Below, piece after piece: positions 17,311 to 24,930 of a stretch of 64,000 bases of DNA. This DNA comes from Harenicola maris (GTDB lineage Bacteria; Pseudomonadota; Alphaproteobacteria; Rhodobacterales; Rhodobacteraceae). Every line of letters starts with the position of its first letter. Position 1 is the stretch's first letter. The stretch covers positions 930,001 through 994,000 of the forward strand of contig JADQAZ010000001.1 of the NCBI GenBank assembly GCA_018524345.1. The letters run 5' to 3'. The position numbers were made by a program, and so were the translations under genes. The notes beneath the pieces are model-generated. The model had not been told where the DNA came from. It worked only from the letters and a program-made list of their open reading frames with translations, and ran no database searches.

Positions 17311-18219
17311 TCAGGCCGGTGCGCGTTTGGTCAGGCCCAGATTGGCGCGGACCTCCTCTGGCCCGATCACCTTGGCCCCGAGGTTCTCGATAATGGTCAC
17401 GGCGCGTGCGACAAGCTGTTCGTTGGTGGCCAGCACGCCCTTGTCCAGCATCAGGTTGTCCTCCAGCCCCACGCGCACATTGCCCCCCGCAAGGACGGAG
17501 GCCGCGACGAAGGGCATCTGGCTGCGGCCAAGGCCGAAGGCGCTGAAGGTCCAGTCATCGGGGACGTTGTTGACCATGGCCATAAAGGTGTTCAGGTCAT
17601 CGGGCGCGCCCCAAGGGACGCCCATGCAAAGCTGCACAAGGGCGGGGCTGTCGAGCACGCCGTCTTTGACAAGCTGTTTAGCATACCACAGGTGGCCGGT
17701 GTCAAAGGCCTCGATCTCGGGCTTGACGCCGAGGTCGGTCATCATGCTTCCCATGGCGGTCAGCATGCCGGGGGTGTTGGTCATGACGTAGTCGGCCTCG
17801 GCAAAGTTCATGGTGCCGCAGTCGAGGGTGCAGATCTCTGGCAGGCACTCGGCGATATGGGCCACGCGTTCCTCTGCGCCGATCATATCGGTGCCGGTGG
17901 TTAGCGGCAGGGGCGCATCGGGTGCACCAAAGACCATATCGCCGCCCATGCCCGCGGTCAGGTTCAGGACCACGTCGGTTTCGCTGTCACGGATGCGCTC
18001 TGTCACCTCGCGGTAATAGGCCAGATCGCGTGAGGGGGTGCCGCTTTCGGGGTCGCGCACATGGCAATGGACAACCGCCGCGCCCGCCTTGGCGGCGGCA
18101 ATGGCGCTCTCGGCGATTTGCTTGGGGGAACGGGGGACATGGGGGCTTCGGTCTTGGGAGCTTCCGCTGCCGGTGACGGCGCAGGTGATAAAGACTTGGC
18201 GGTTCATGGTGAGTGGCAT
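17311..18219 (-). CDS. BKACE-family (3-keto-5-aminohexanoate cleavage-like) enzyme, probable dehydrocarnitine cleavage
   Basis: A 302-residue beta-keto acid cleavage enzyme. The family is a zinc-dependent TIM barrel that uses acetyl-CoA to split a beta-keto acid into acetoacetate and a new CoA ester. Visible marks are the N-terminal FITCAVTG, the metal ligands in VVHCHVRDPESG, and the segment LDCGTMNF. Beside carnitine dehydrogenase the expected substrate is 3-dehydrocarnitine. Start choice: the ATG at 18219 has AAGAGGAA about 6 bases upstream, whereas the in-frame ATG at 18207 has no ribosome-binding site. It is the first gene of the operon, so its upstream gap holds the promoter. Confidence 0.87.
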   Translation of the reverse strand: MPLTMNRQVFITCAVTGSGSSQDRSPHVPRSPKQIAESAIAAAKAGAAVVHCHVRDPESGTPSRDLAYYREVTERIRDSETDVVLNLTAGMGGDMVFGAPDAPLPLTTGTDMIGAEERVAHIAECLPEICTLDCGTMNFAEADYVMTNTPGMLTAMGSMMTDLGVKPEIEAFDTGHLWYAKQLVKDGVLDSPALVQLCMGVPWGAPDDLNTFMAMVNNVPDDWTFSAFGLGRSQMPFVAASVLAGGNVRVGLEDNLMLDKGVLATNEQLVARAVTIIENLGAKVIGPEEVRANLGLTKRAPA

Positions 18220-18247
18220 CGCGCGGTTCCTCTTGTCCCGATGTATG

Positions 18248-18331
18248 AAGCGACGCTAGGGCAGCTTCGCGGCAGAGGACACAAAGAAAGCGACGCAAGT
18301 GGTCGGAAAACGAAGCCGCCTTACCATGGTA
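18248..18331. promoter_or_regulatory. Upstream region of the carnitine-type operon with repeats
   Basis: The gap between tyrS and the BKACE gene (18220-18426) holds the promoter of the minus-strand operon. It has a direct repeat AAGCGACGC at 18248-18256 and 18288-18296 (40 bp apart, about four helical turns), and a perfect palindrome TACCATGGTA at 18322-18331. Either may be an operator, but I cannot name the regulator. Confidence 0.3.
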
Positions 18332-18381
18332 CCGTGAAGGCGCGTTGTTTCAGGGGGTTAGGGCGCGGAATTGATCCGCGC

Positions 18382-18419
18382 AAAATGCGGGCTGGCGGGC
18401 GAAATGCCGGCCAGCCCGC
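18382..18419 (-). terminator. Intrinsic terminator of tyrS
   Basis: On the minus strand the arms GCGGGCTGGC and GCCAGCCCGC (18387-18396 and 18410-18419) pair across a 13-base loop, and the sequence then reads ATTTTG (T run at 18382-18386). It lies 8 bases after the tyrS stop. Confidence 0.75.
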
Positions 18420-18426
18420 GGATTGG

Positions 18427-19680
18427 TTAGGCGGAGAGGTCCACCAAGGCGTGGCGTTTCTTGCCCGCGCTCAGCTTGATCGGGGAGGCAAGCTCCTGCG
18501 CCGTCAGAATCAGGCCCGCATTATCAAGCGGGGCGTCATCCAGCCGCGCGCCGCCCTCGGCGATCAGGCGCTTTGCCTCTTTGCCCGAACCCGCAAGCCC
18601 CGCACGCACGATCAGCTGCACCACAGAGATCCCATCGCCGATATCCGCCACGGTCAGGGTCAGGCGGGGCAGATCATCGCCCATGCCGCCCTTTTCAAAC
18701 ACCTCGCGGGCAGTGGCCTCTGCCGTTGCGGCGGCCTCTGAGCCGTGGAGCAGGCCCGTGACCTCATTGGCCAGCAGAACCTTAGCCTCGTTGATCTCGG
18801 CCCCCTCCAGCGCGCCCAGACGGTCGCATTCGTCTACGGGCAGCTCTGTGTAGAGCTTGAGGAAGCGGCCCACGTCGGCGTCGGTGGTGTTGCGCCAGAA
18901 CTGCCAGAACTCGTAGGGGGAGAGCATTTCCGCATTCAGCCAGATCGCGCCGCCCTGACTCTTGCCCATTTTCTTGCCGTCGCTGGTGGTCAGCAGGGGC
19001 GTGGTCAGGCCGTAAATCTCGGCGTCCAACACGCGGCGGGACAGGTCGATCCCGTTGACGATATTGCCCCATTGATCCGATCCGCCCATCTGCAGCAGAC
19101 AGCCGTAGCGACGGTTAAGCTCCATGAAATCATAGGCCTGCAGGATCATGTAGTTGAACTCGAGGAAGGACAGGCTCTGCTCGCGGTCAAGGCGGGACTT
19201 TACGCTTTCGAAGGAGAGCATCCGGTTGACGGAGAAATGCCGCCCGATGTCGCGCAGGAATTCAAGGTAGTTGAGCCCGTCGAGCCATTCGGCGTTGTTC
19301 TTCATCAGCGCATCTGTCGGCGCCTCGCCATAGCTGAGGTAGCGGTCAAAGACCTGTTGCATCCCTGCGATATTGGCGTCGATCTGTTCGGGGCCAAGCA
19401 GGGGGCGCTCGTCCGAGCGGAAGCTGGGATCGCCCACCTTGGTCGTGCCGCCGCCCATCAGGGTGATCGGCTTGCCGCCGCATTTCTGAAACCAGCGCAG
19501 CAGCATGATGTTGAGCAGATGCCCCACATGGAGCGAGGCCGCCGTAGCGTCATAGCCAATATAGGCAGGCACAACGCCTGCAACCATGGCCTCGTCCAAG
19601 GCCTGCAGGTCGGTGCAGTCGGCGAGGAAGCCACGTTCCATAATGGTGACGAGAAAGTCAGATTTCGGCTGGTAGGTCAT
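18427..19680 (-). CDS. tyrS: Tyrosyl-tRNA synthetase
   Basis: A 417-residue class I aminoacyl-tRNA synthetase that charges tRNA-Tyr in the cytoplasm; length is normal for the bacterial TyrRS-S type. The HIGH-type motif is HVGHLL, and the KMSKS-type motif is KMGKSQG, preceded by TTSDGK. The tyrosine-binding segment [11 protein letters not shown] is intact, and the C-terminal S4-like RNA-binding domain (about 350-417) follows. The frame is open far upstream, but MTYQPKSDF at 19680 is the family N terminus; an ATG at 19695 would add five residues and cannot be excluded. It is divergent from anmK, with 66 bases between starts. Confidence 0.96.
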   Translation of the reverse strand: MTYQPKSDFLVTIMERGFLADCTDLQALDEAMVAGVVPAYIGYDATAASLHVGHLLNIMLLRWFQKCGGKPITLMGGGTTKVGDPSFRSDERPLLGPEQIDANIAGMQQVFDRYLSYGEAPTDALMKNNAEWLDGLNYLEFLRDIGRHFSVNRMLSFESVKSRLDREQSLSFLEFNYMILQAYDFMELNRRYGCLLQMGGSDQWGNIVNGIDLSRRVLDAEIYGLTTPLLTTSDGKKMGKSQGGAIWLNAEMLSPYEFWQFWRNTTDADVGRFLKLYTELPVDECDRLGALEGAEINEAKVLLANEVTGLLHGSEAAATAEATAREVFEKGGMGDDLPRLTLTVADIGDGISVVQLIVRAGLAGSGKEAKRLIAEGGARLDDAPLDNAGLILTAQELASPIKLSAGKKRHALVDLSA

Positions 19681-19746
19681 TGGTTCTTGGTCCATCTTTT
19701 GCCCGGCGCTACCGCTATACGGCGGCAGCGGGCGAAGGGGAAGACC

Positions 19747-20847
19747 ATGTTGAAAAACGGCATATACCGGGCCTTGGGTGCAATGAGCGGCACCTCGCTT
19801 GACGGGGTGGACGCGGCGGTGATCGAAACGGACGGGCAGAGCATTCACAGCTTTGGCCCCACGGCCTATCGGGCCTATAGCGAGGCCGAGCGCGAGGTGC
19901 TGCGCGGCGGGCTGGGTAAATGGCCCGGGGACAAGGGGCTTGGCAAGGTGGCCAAGGTGCTTGAGGCCGCACATGTTGAGGTTTTTCAAGGGTTTGATCC
20001 GGTTGACCTTGTGGGGTTCCACGGCCAGACCCTTGCCCATGATCCCGCCGGACGGGGCACCCATCAGGCCGGAAACGGGCGGCGTTTGGCCAAGACGATC
20101 GGCCTGCCGGTGGTGTGGGATTTCCGCTCCAATGATGTGTCGCTTGGCGGTCAAGGCGCGCCTTTGGCGCCTGCGTTTCATTTCGCCTTGGCGAAATGGG
20201 CGAAGTTTTCGGGGCCGGTTGTGTTTTTGAACCTTGGCGGTGTGGGCAATGTCACATGGGTGGATCCGGCCAAGGAGGACGTGGGCGAGGAAGGGGCGGT
20301 TCTGGCGTTCGACACCGGGCCTGCCAATGCGCCGATCAATGATCTGATGCAGGAGAAATACGGCAAGCCCTTTGACGAGGGCGGCGCTTTGGCGGCGCAG
20401 GGTGTGGTGGCGGCGGAGGCTTTGGCGAAGTTTTCCGAGCTGCCATATTTCTTCAAAATGCCGCCTAAGTCGCTGGACAGGAACGATTTTGACGCCTTTG
20501 CCCGCGCGGTGCGGATGCTGCCCGATGCGGATGCGGCGGCGACGCTGACGGCCGCGGCGGCGGTTGGCGTTGTGCGCGCGGCGGAGCATTTTCCCGCCCC
20601 GCCGGAGCGGATTTTGGTCACCGGCGGCGGGCGGCATAATCCGGTGATGATGGAGATGATCGCCGAGGGGATGGATTGCCCTGTGGAGCCGGTCGAGGCC
20701 TATGGGATGGACGGGGATATGCTTGAGGCGCAGGCCTTTGCCTATCTGGCCGTGCGCGTGGCGCGGGGGATGGCGACATCCTTTCCCTCGACCACGGGGG
20801 TTTCTGCCAATGTGGGCGGGGGCGAGTTTTCCCGGCCGGAGGAATAG
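19747..20847 (+). CDS. anmK: Anhydro-N-acetylmuramic acid kinase
   Basis: A 366-residue AnmK, which phosphorylates and opens 1,6-anhydro-MurNAc during recycling of murein fragments in the cytoplasm. The motif [14 protein letters not shown] at the N terminus (about 13-26) is the family signature, with [10 protein letters not shown] and [10 protein letters not shown] further on. The frame extends a long way upstream antisense to tyrS, but the ATG at 19747 has GGGGAAG in front and gives the family N terminus. Its stop at 20845-20847 runs directly into a copy of the intergenic repeat. Confidence 0.95.
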   Translation: MLKNGIYRALGAMSGTSLDGVDAAVIETDGQSIHSFGPTAYRAYSEAEREVLRGGLGKWPGDKGLGKVAKVLEAAHVEVFQGFDPVDLVGFHGQTLAHDPAGRGTHQAGNGRRLAKTIGLPVVWDFRSNDVSLGGQGAPLAPAFHFALAKWAKFSGPVVFLNLGGVGNVTWVDPAKEDVGEEGAVLAFDTGPANAPINDLMQEKYGKPFDEGGALAAQGVVAAEALAKFSELPYFFKMPPKSLDRNDFDAFARAVRMLPDADAAATLTAAAAVGVVRAAEHFPAPPERILVTGGGRHNPVMMEMIAEGMDCPVEPVEAYGMDGDMLEAQAFAYLAVRVARGMATSFPSTTGVSANVGGGEFSRPEE

Positions 20848-20892
20848 AGATTTTGTGCCTCCGGCGGGGATATTTGGGCCAATAAGAAGCGC
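20848..20892 (+). repeat. Intergenic repeat element, copy B
   Basis: This copy starts at the base after the anmK stop and reads AGATTTTGTGCCTCCGGCGG, then GGATATTTGGGCCAATAAG and AAGCGC. It fills the gap between two convergent genes. Confidence 0.88.
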
Positions 20893-20895
20893 AGG

Positions 20896-23346
20896 TTAGA
20901 CTTTGACCCGTTCCGATTTGGGGTCGTAGAGGGGGGCGAGGCTGGCTTTGGCCTCTATGATTTCACCTGCGACTTCAATGCTGTAGGTGGACTTCATAAT
21001 GTCATCTCTGCTTTCGCCCGCGCAGGGCACATAGCCAAGGCCGACGGCGGCGCCGAGGGTGTGGCCGTAGCTGCCCGAGGAGAGGTAGCCGACCACCTTG
21101 CCGTCGCGTAGGATCGGCTCGTTGTGGTAGAGGAGCGGCTCTGGATCGGTGAGCAGGAATTGCATCATGCGGAATTCGGGGCCAGTTTCGCGGCGTTTCA
21201 GGACGGCCTCTTTGCCGATGAAATCATTGGGTTTTTTGGTCTTTACGGCAAAGCCGAGGCCGGCGTCGACAACGTGATCCTCGCAGGTGATGTCATGGCC
21301 GAAGTGGCGGTAGCCTTTCTCTATCCGGGCGCTGTCCATCATATGCATGCCGCAGAGTTTGAGCCCGTGGTCCTGTCCGGCCTCATAGAGGGTTTCGAAC
21401 ACATGGCCTGCCATATCGCTGGGCATGTAGACCTCCCACCCGAGTTCGCCGACATAGGTGACGCGGTGGAAACGGGCCTGTGCCATGCCGATATCGGCGT
21501 GAACCATTGTGCCGAAGGGGTTGGCATCATTGGTGAAATCGAAATCCGTTACCTGTTGCAGCAGGGCGCGGGAATTGGGGCCCATGAGGGCGAGGACGCC
21601 TTCGCCCGGGGTGACATCGGTGATGACGACCATGTGGTTACCCTTGTGGCGCTCCATCCATGTTTGGTCGGCGCGGCGGGTCGCGGCGGGGGTGACGACG
21701 AGATATGAAGTTTCTGTTAACCGTGTGACTGTAACATCGGCCTCTATCCCTCCGGAATTGTTGAGAAATTGGGTGTAGACGATCTTTCCGTTCCCAACGC
21801 TCATGTCATTGCCGCAGATGTGGTTCAAAAACGCCTCTGCGTCCGGCCCTTCGACCCTAACCTTGCCGAAACTGGACATATCATACATCCCAAGGGTGTT
21901 GCGCACGGCGTGGTGTTCGCGTGCGCTGTTCTCGAACCAGTTGGGGCGTTTCCATGTGTATTCGTAGTCGGCCTTTTGCCCTGTGTCGGCGAACCAGTTG
22001 GCGCGTTCCCAGCCCGCCAGTTCGCCCATGACAGCGCCGCGATCCAGCAGCTGTTGGTGGAAGGGGGTGCGGCGGATGCCGCGGGCGGTGGCCTTTTGGC
22101 GGAAGGGGAAATGGTCGGCGTAGAGCAGGCCGAGGGTTTCCTTAGAGCGTTCAAATAGATAGGTTTTATTGCTTTGGAAGGGCTGGGTGCGGGCGATGTC
22201 GACATCCCCCAGATCGAAGGGTTTTTCGCCTGCGTCCATCCATTGCGCCAGCGCCATGCCTGCGCCGCCTGCGGATTGGATGCCGATGGAGTTGAAGCCC
22301 GCGGCGACCCAGACGTTGTCCATTTCTGGAGCTAAACCAAGGTGATAGGCGTCATCGGGGGTGAAGCTTTCGGGGCCGTTGAAGAAGGTGTGGATGCCGG
22401 CCTCTGCCAGCATGGGCATGCGGGTGACGGCGGCCTCTAGGATCGGTTCGAAGTGGTCGAAATCCTCTGGCAATTGGTCGAATTCGAAGTCTTTGGGGAT
22501 GCCCTCCATCGCCCATGGTTTGGCGTTGGGTTCAAAGGCGCCGAGGAGGATTTTGCCTGCGTCCTCTTTGTAGTAGGCGCATTCATCAGGCACGCGCAGG
22601 ACGGGCATTTGTGTAAGCCCCTCAATGGCTTCGGTCACGATGTAGAAGTGTTCGCAGGCGTGGAGGGGCACCGAGGTTCCGGCCATTTTGCCGACCTCGC
22701 GGCCCCACATTCCGGCGCAGTTGATGACGTTATCTGCGGTGATATGGCCGCTCTCTTCGCCGCGCTGCCAGTCGACGCCGGTGACGCGGCGGCCCTGTTT
22801 GGGCAGGGCGGTGACGAGGGTTTGTTCGAAGACCTGTGCACCCATCTGGCGGGCGCCTTTGGCGAGGGCGAGGGCGATGTTTGCGGGATCGCCTTGGCCG
22901 TCTTTTTCCAAGTAAACTCCGCCGGTTACACCCTCGATGTTCAAGTGTTCGTAGCGGGCTTTGACCTCACCCGGGGTGATGCGTTCCACGTCGACGCCGA
23001 AGGCGCGGGCCATGGAGGCTTGGCGCCAGAGTTCCTCTCGGCGTTCCTCTGTCAGGGCGACGGTGATGGAGCCGCAGCGTTTGAAGCCGGTGGCGACGCC
23101 TGTTTCTGTCTCAAGTTCGCCGTATAACTCCTGGGAATATCTGGCCAATTTGGTCATGTTGGCTGTGGCGCGAAGCTGTGCGATCAGGCCTGCGGCATGC
23201 CATGTGGTGCCGGAGGTGAGCTGTTTGCGCTCCAGCAGGACCACGTCTTTCCAGCCCAGTTTGGCGAGGTGATAGGCGACGGAGCAGCCGATAACGCCGC
23301 CGCCGATGATGACGGCGCGGGCGTGGGTTGGGATGGGTTTGGCCAT
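20896..23346 (-). CDS. FAD-dependent oxidase/dehydrogenase with GcvT domain (dimethylglycine/sarcosine dehydrogenase family), paralog 1
   Basis: An 816-residue two-part enzyme that oxidatively removes an N-methyl group and passes it to tetrahydrofolate. The N-terminal DAO domain (about 1-400) has the FAD loop VIIGGGVIGCSVAYHL and TWHAAG, in which His50 is at the position of covalent flavin attachment in dimethylglycine dehydrogenase. The C-terminal half is an aminomethyltransferase (GcvT-like) domain with GELGWEVYMP and RIEKGYRHFGHDI. Strong AAGGATC before the ATG. It follows the homocysteine methyltransferase gene in the same direction, so it may take dimethylglycine or sarcosine formed from betaine. 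Which of the two paralogs handles which amine cannot be told. Confidence 0.9.
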   Translation of the reverse strand: MAKPIPTHARAVIIGGGVIGCSVAYHLAKLGWKDVVLLERKQLTSGTTWHAAGLIAQLRATANMTKLARYSQELYGELETETGVATGFKRCGSITVALTEERREELWRQASMARAFGVDVERITPGEVKARYEHLNIEGVTGGVYLEKDGQGDPANIALALAKGARQMGAQVFEQTLVTALPKQGRRVTGVDWQRGEESGHITADNVINCAGMWGREVGKMAGTSVPLHACEHFYIVTEAIEGLTQMPVLRVPDECAYYKEDAGKILLGAFEPNAKPWAMEGIPKDFEFDQLPEDFDHFEPILEAAVTRMPMLAEAGIHTFFNGPESFTPDDAYHLGLAPEMDNVWVAAGFNSIGIQSAGGAGMALAQWMDAGEKPFDLGDVDIARTQPFQSNKTYLFERSKETLGLLYADHFPFRQKATARGIRRTPFHQQLLDRGAVMGELAGWERANWFADTGQKADYEYTWKRPNWFENSAREHHAVRNTLGMYDMSSFGKVRVEGPDAEAFLNHICGNDMSVGNGKIVYTQFLNNSGGIEADVTVTRLTETSYLVVTPAATRRADQTWMERHKGNHMVVITDVTPGEGVLALMGPNSRALLQQVTDFDFTNDANPFGTMVHADIGMAQARFHRVTYVGELGWEVYMPSDMAGHVFETLYEAGQDHGLKLCGMHMMDSARIEKGYRHFGHDITCEDHVVDAGLGFAVKTKKPNDFIGKEAVLKRRETGPEFRMMQFLLTDPEPLLYHNEPILRDGKVVGYLSSGSYGHTLGAAVGLGYVPCAGESRDDIMKSTYSIEVAGEIIEAKASLAPLYDPKSERVKV

Positions 23347-23422
23347 GGCGATGATCCTTTGAAGCGTGCGTTAGCGCCGGGTGAGGGTGTTTGTTGCGGT
23401 GTGTTGTGCGAAAAAGCGGATA

Positions 23423-23444
23423 CACATCTGATGCACATCCGATG
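23423..23444. promoter_or_regulatory. Tandem CATC-N-GATG palindromes
   Basis: Two tandem 11-bp units, CACATCTGATG and CACATCCGATG, each hold the palindrome CATC-N-GATG, followed by a partial third unit ending ATGCATC. They lie in the 113-base gap just upstream of the minus-strand oxidase gene at 23346 and next to the stop of the methyltransferase gene. A regulator could bind the same helix face at each unit. Confidence 0.4.
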
Positions 23445-23459
23445 CACGCAGCGTATGCA

Positions 23460-24350
23460 TCATTGTGCAGCCCGTGGTTTGCCGAAGGTATCGGCGAGGC
23501 GGGCGATATGGGCGGGGCCGACCTCGCAGCAGCCGCCGATGAGGGTAGCGCCGTTTGTGGCCCAGCCTCGGGCGAAATGGGCGTAGGCGGCGGGGTCAAG
23601 GTCGCGCCGCGCGGTGAGCAGGTCGACCGTGGCGCCGATGGCGGAGAAATCATCGGTGATTTCGGTGAAGCCATTGGCGTAGGCGCCGAAGGGACAGGGC
23701 AGATCGGGCAGGGCGGCGAGGGCCTGGGAGACGGCCTCTGGCGTGGAGCAGTTGATCAGGAGCGCGGCGGGGGCGAATTCGGCCAGCAGCGGCAGCAGAT
23801 CGGACAATGGCTCGCCGGAGCGCAGGCGGGTGCCGTCGGTGTCGTCCACCGTCACGGCCAGCCATGTGGGAAGGTCGGTGACGCTGGTGCCCATCAGCCC
23901 GCCGCGGGCCTGATCGACGGAGGACATGGTTTCGAGGATGTGGAGGTCGACGTATTCGGCCTGAATGCGGGCGAGCGGGGCGTAGGCCTCGGCGGCCTGA
24001 TCTGGCGGGGGGGCTTTGTCCGGCTGGTAGGAGAAGCCGAGGGGGCCGAGGGCGCCTGCGACGCGGCCTGTGCCATGGGCGTCGCGGGACTGGGCGGCGA
24101 GAGTGCAGGCGCGGTGGGTCAGGGGGGCGAGTTGGTCGGGGATGCCATGGGCCGCAAGGCGGTCGGGCAGGACCGAGTAGCTGTTGGTGGTAGCGACTTC
24201 GGCACCTGCGGCGAAGTAGTCGTCATGGACGGCGCGGACCAGTTCGGGCGCGTCGAGCAGGGCCTGCATCGACCATAGGGAGGTGGCGCGTCCGGCGCGG
24301 GCGATGAGTTCCTGTCCCATGCCGCCATCGAGGAGGGTGATTGTGGTCAC
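23460..24350 (-). CDS. Homocysteine S-methyltransferase family protein (betaine-homocysteine methyltransferase-like)
   Basis: A 296-residue zinc-dependent methyltransferase of the Pfam S-methyl_trans family, which moves a methyl group from betaine, S-methylmethionine or a similar donor to homocysteine, giving methionine. The zinc cysteines are visible: one in INCSTPE (about 200) and the pair in GGCCEVGP (about 273-274). The N terminus LLDGGMGQEL is typical. Between two dimethylglycine/sarcosine-type dehydrogenases and near carnitine-to-betaine genes, betaine is the most sensible donor, with dimethylglycine as product; this is inferred from context, since the family also includes S-methylmethionine enzymes. 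Confidence 0.85.
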   Translation of the reverse strand: MTTITLLDGGMGQELIARAGRATSLWSMQALLDAPELVRAVHDDYFAAGAEVATTNSYSVLPDRLAAHGIPDQLAPLTHRACTLAAQSRDAHGTGRVAGALGPLGFSYQPDKAPPPDQAAEAYAPLARIQAEYVDLHILETMSSVDQARGGLMGTSVTDLPTWLAVTVDDTDGTRLRSGEPLSDLLPLLAEFAPAALLINCSTPEAVSQALAALPDLPCPFGAYANGFTEITDDFSAIGATVDLLTARRDLDPAAYAHFARGWATNGATLIGGCCEVGPAHIARLADTFGKPRAAQ

Positions 24351-24389
24351 GTCAGCGTCCTTTCATGGGCCGGAGTGCGGGAGCGGGTG

Positions 24390-24845
24390 TCATGGGTAGA
24401 ATTTCTCGTAGCGGGTTTTGTAGGTGGCGATCATCTCCTCCTCCGTCGCGCCGGTGTCATAGGGGGGCGTGGTGACGGGGGCGGAATGGGTGACGGTGAT
24501 GACGGCGATATCCTTGATGCGGGCGGAGAGGTCGCCCCAGTGGGCGCGCCAGCGGGGCAGGAGGTTGTCGAATTCATCCACAGAGCGGGGCACGAGGCGG
24601 GCGCGGCCCTCCAGCCGGGCGCCCTTGCGGGTGAAGGGATTGGCGAAGACGGTTTCGCAGGCCGGATTGGCGGCGAGATTGGCCATGGTTTGCGGCGAGC
24701 GGATATTGCCGAAGGCGATGGTATGATCGTTGAGCACGAGAAAGGTGCCCTTGGGCGAGACCCTTGGGCGCCCGTCCAGCGAGGCGGTGGCGATCATCCC
24801 GAGAGGGAAGCGGGCGATCAGGGTTTTGGTGACTTGGTCGATCAT
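24390..24845 (-). CDS. Pyridoxamine 5'-phosphate oxidase-family (split-barrel flavin-binding) protein
   Basis: A 151-residue protein with the FMN-binding split barrel of the PPOX family. The segment LIARFPLGMIATASLDGRP followed by SPKGTFLVLNDHTIAFGN is the usual FMN-phosphate region, and the rest has the family's RLEGRARLV strand. It is much shorter than PdxH and lacks its C-terminal part, so vitamin B6 synthesis is unlikely; relatives are flavin reductases or general stress proteins. The ATG at 24845 has GAAGAA upstream; the frame is open further but runs through the hairpin region. It lies between the second oxidase and the methyltransferase, probably in one operon. Confidence 0.75.
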   Translation of the reverse strand: MIDQVTKTLIARFPLGMIATASLDGRPRVSPKGTFLVLNDHTIAFGNIRSPQTMANLAANPACETVFANPFTRKGARLEGRARLVPRSVDEFDNLLPRWRAHWGDLSARIKDIAVITVTHSAPVTTPPYDTGATEEEMIATYKTRYEKFYP

Positions 24846-24877
24846 GGCAATTCTTCGGTGTCGTTTCAGTCGGGCGG

Positions 24878-24921
24878 AGATTTTTCGGCGAAAAATCTTG
24901 GCAGGGCGCGGGGCGCCCTGC
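24878..24921 (-). terminator. Double hairpin downstream of the second oxidase gene
   Basis: Read on the minus strand after the stop at 24931 there is first a perfect stem GCAGGGCGC / GCGCCCTGC with a 3-base loop (24901-24921), then AAGATTTTTCG as a T-containing tail. That tail is itself one arm of a second hairpin with 9-bp arms AGATTTTTC / GAAAAATCT (24878-24898). The first stem plus TTTTT is a plausible intrinsic terminator or an attenuator before the PPOX-family gene. The AGATTTTTC palindrome recurs in variant form at 53327. Confidence 0.6.
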
Positions 24922-24930
24922 CGGTTGGCG

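Noticed and set aside
18220..18426. Possible tRNA or small RNA gene in the gap
   Set aside because: I could not find a cloverleaf; the hairpin is accounted for by the tyrS terminator.
23423..23459. Possible CRISPR-like array
   Set aside because: Only two 11-bp units with no spacers; not CRISPR. Reported instead as an operator candidate.
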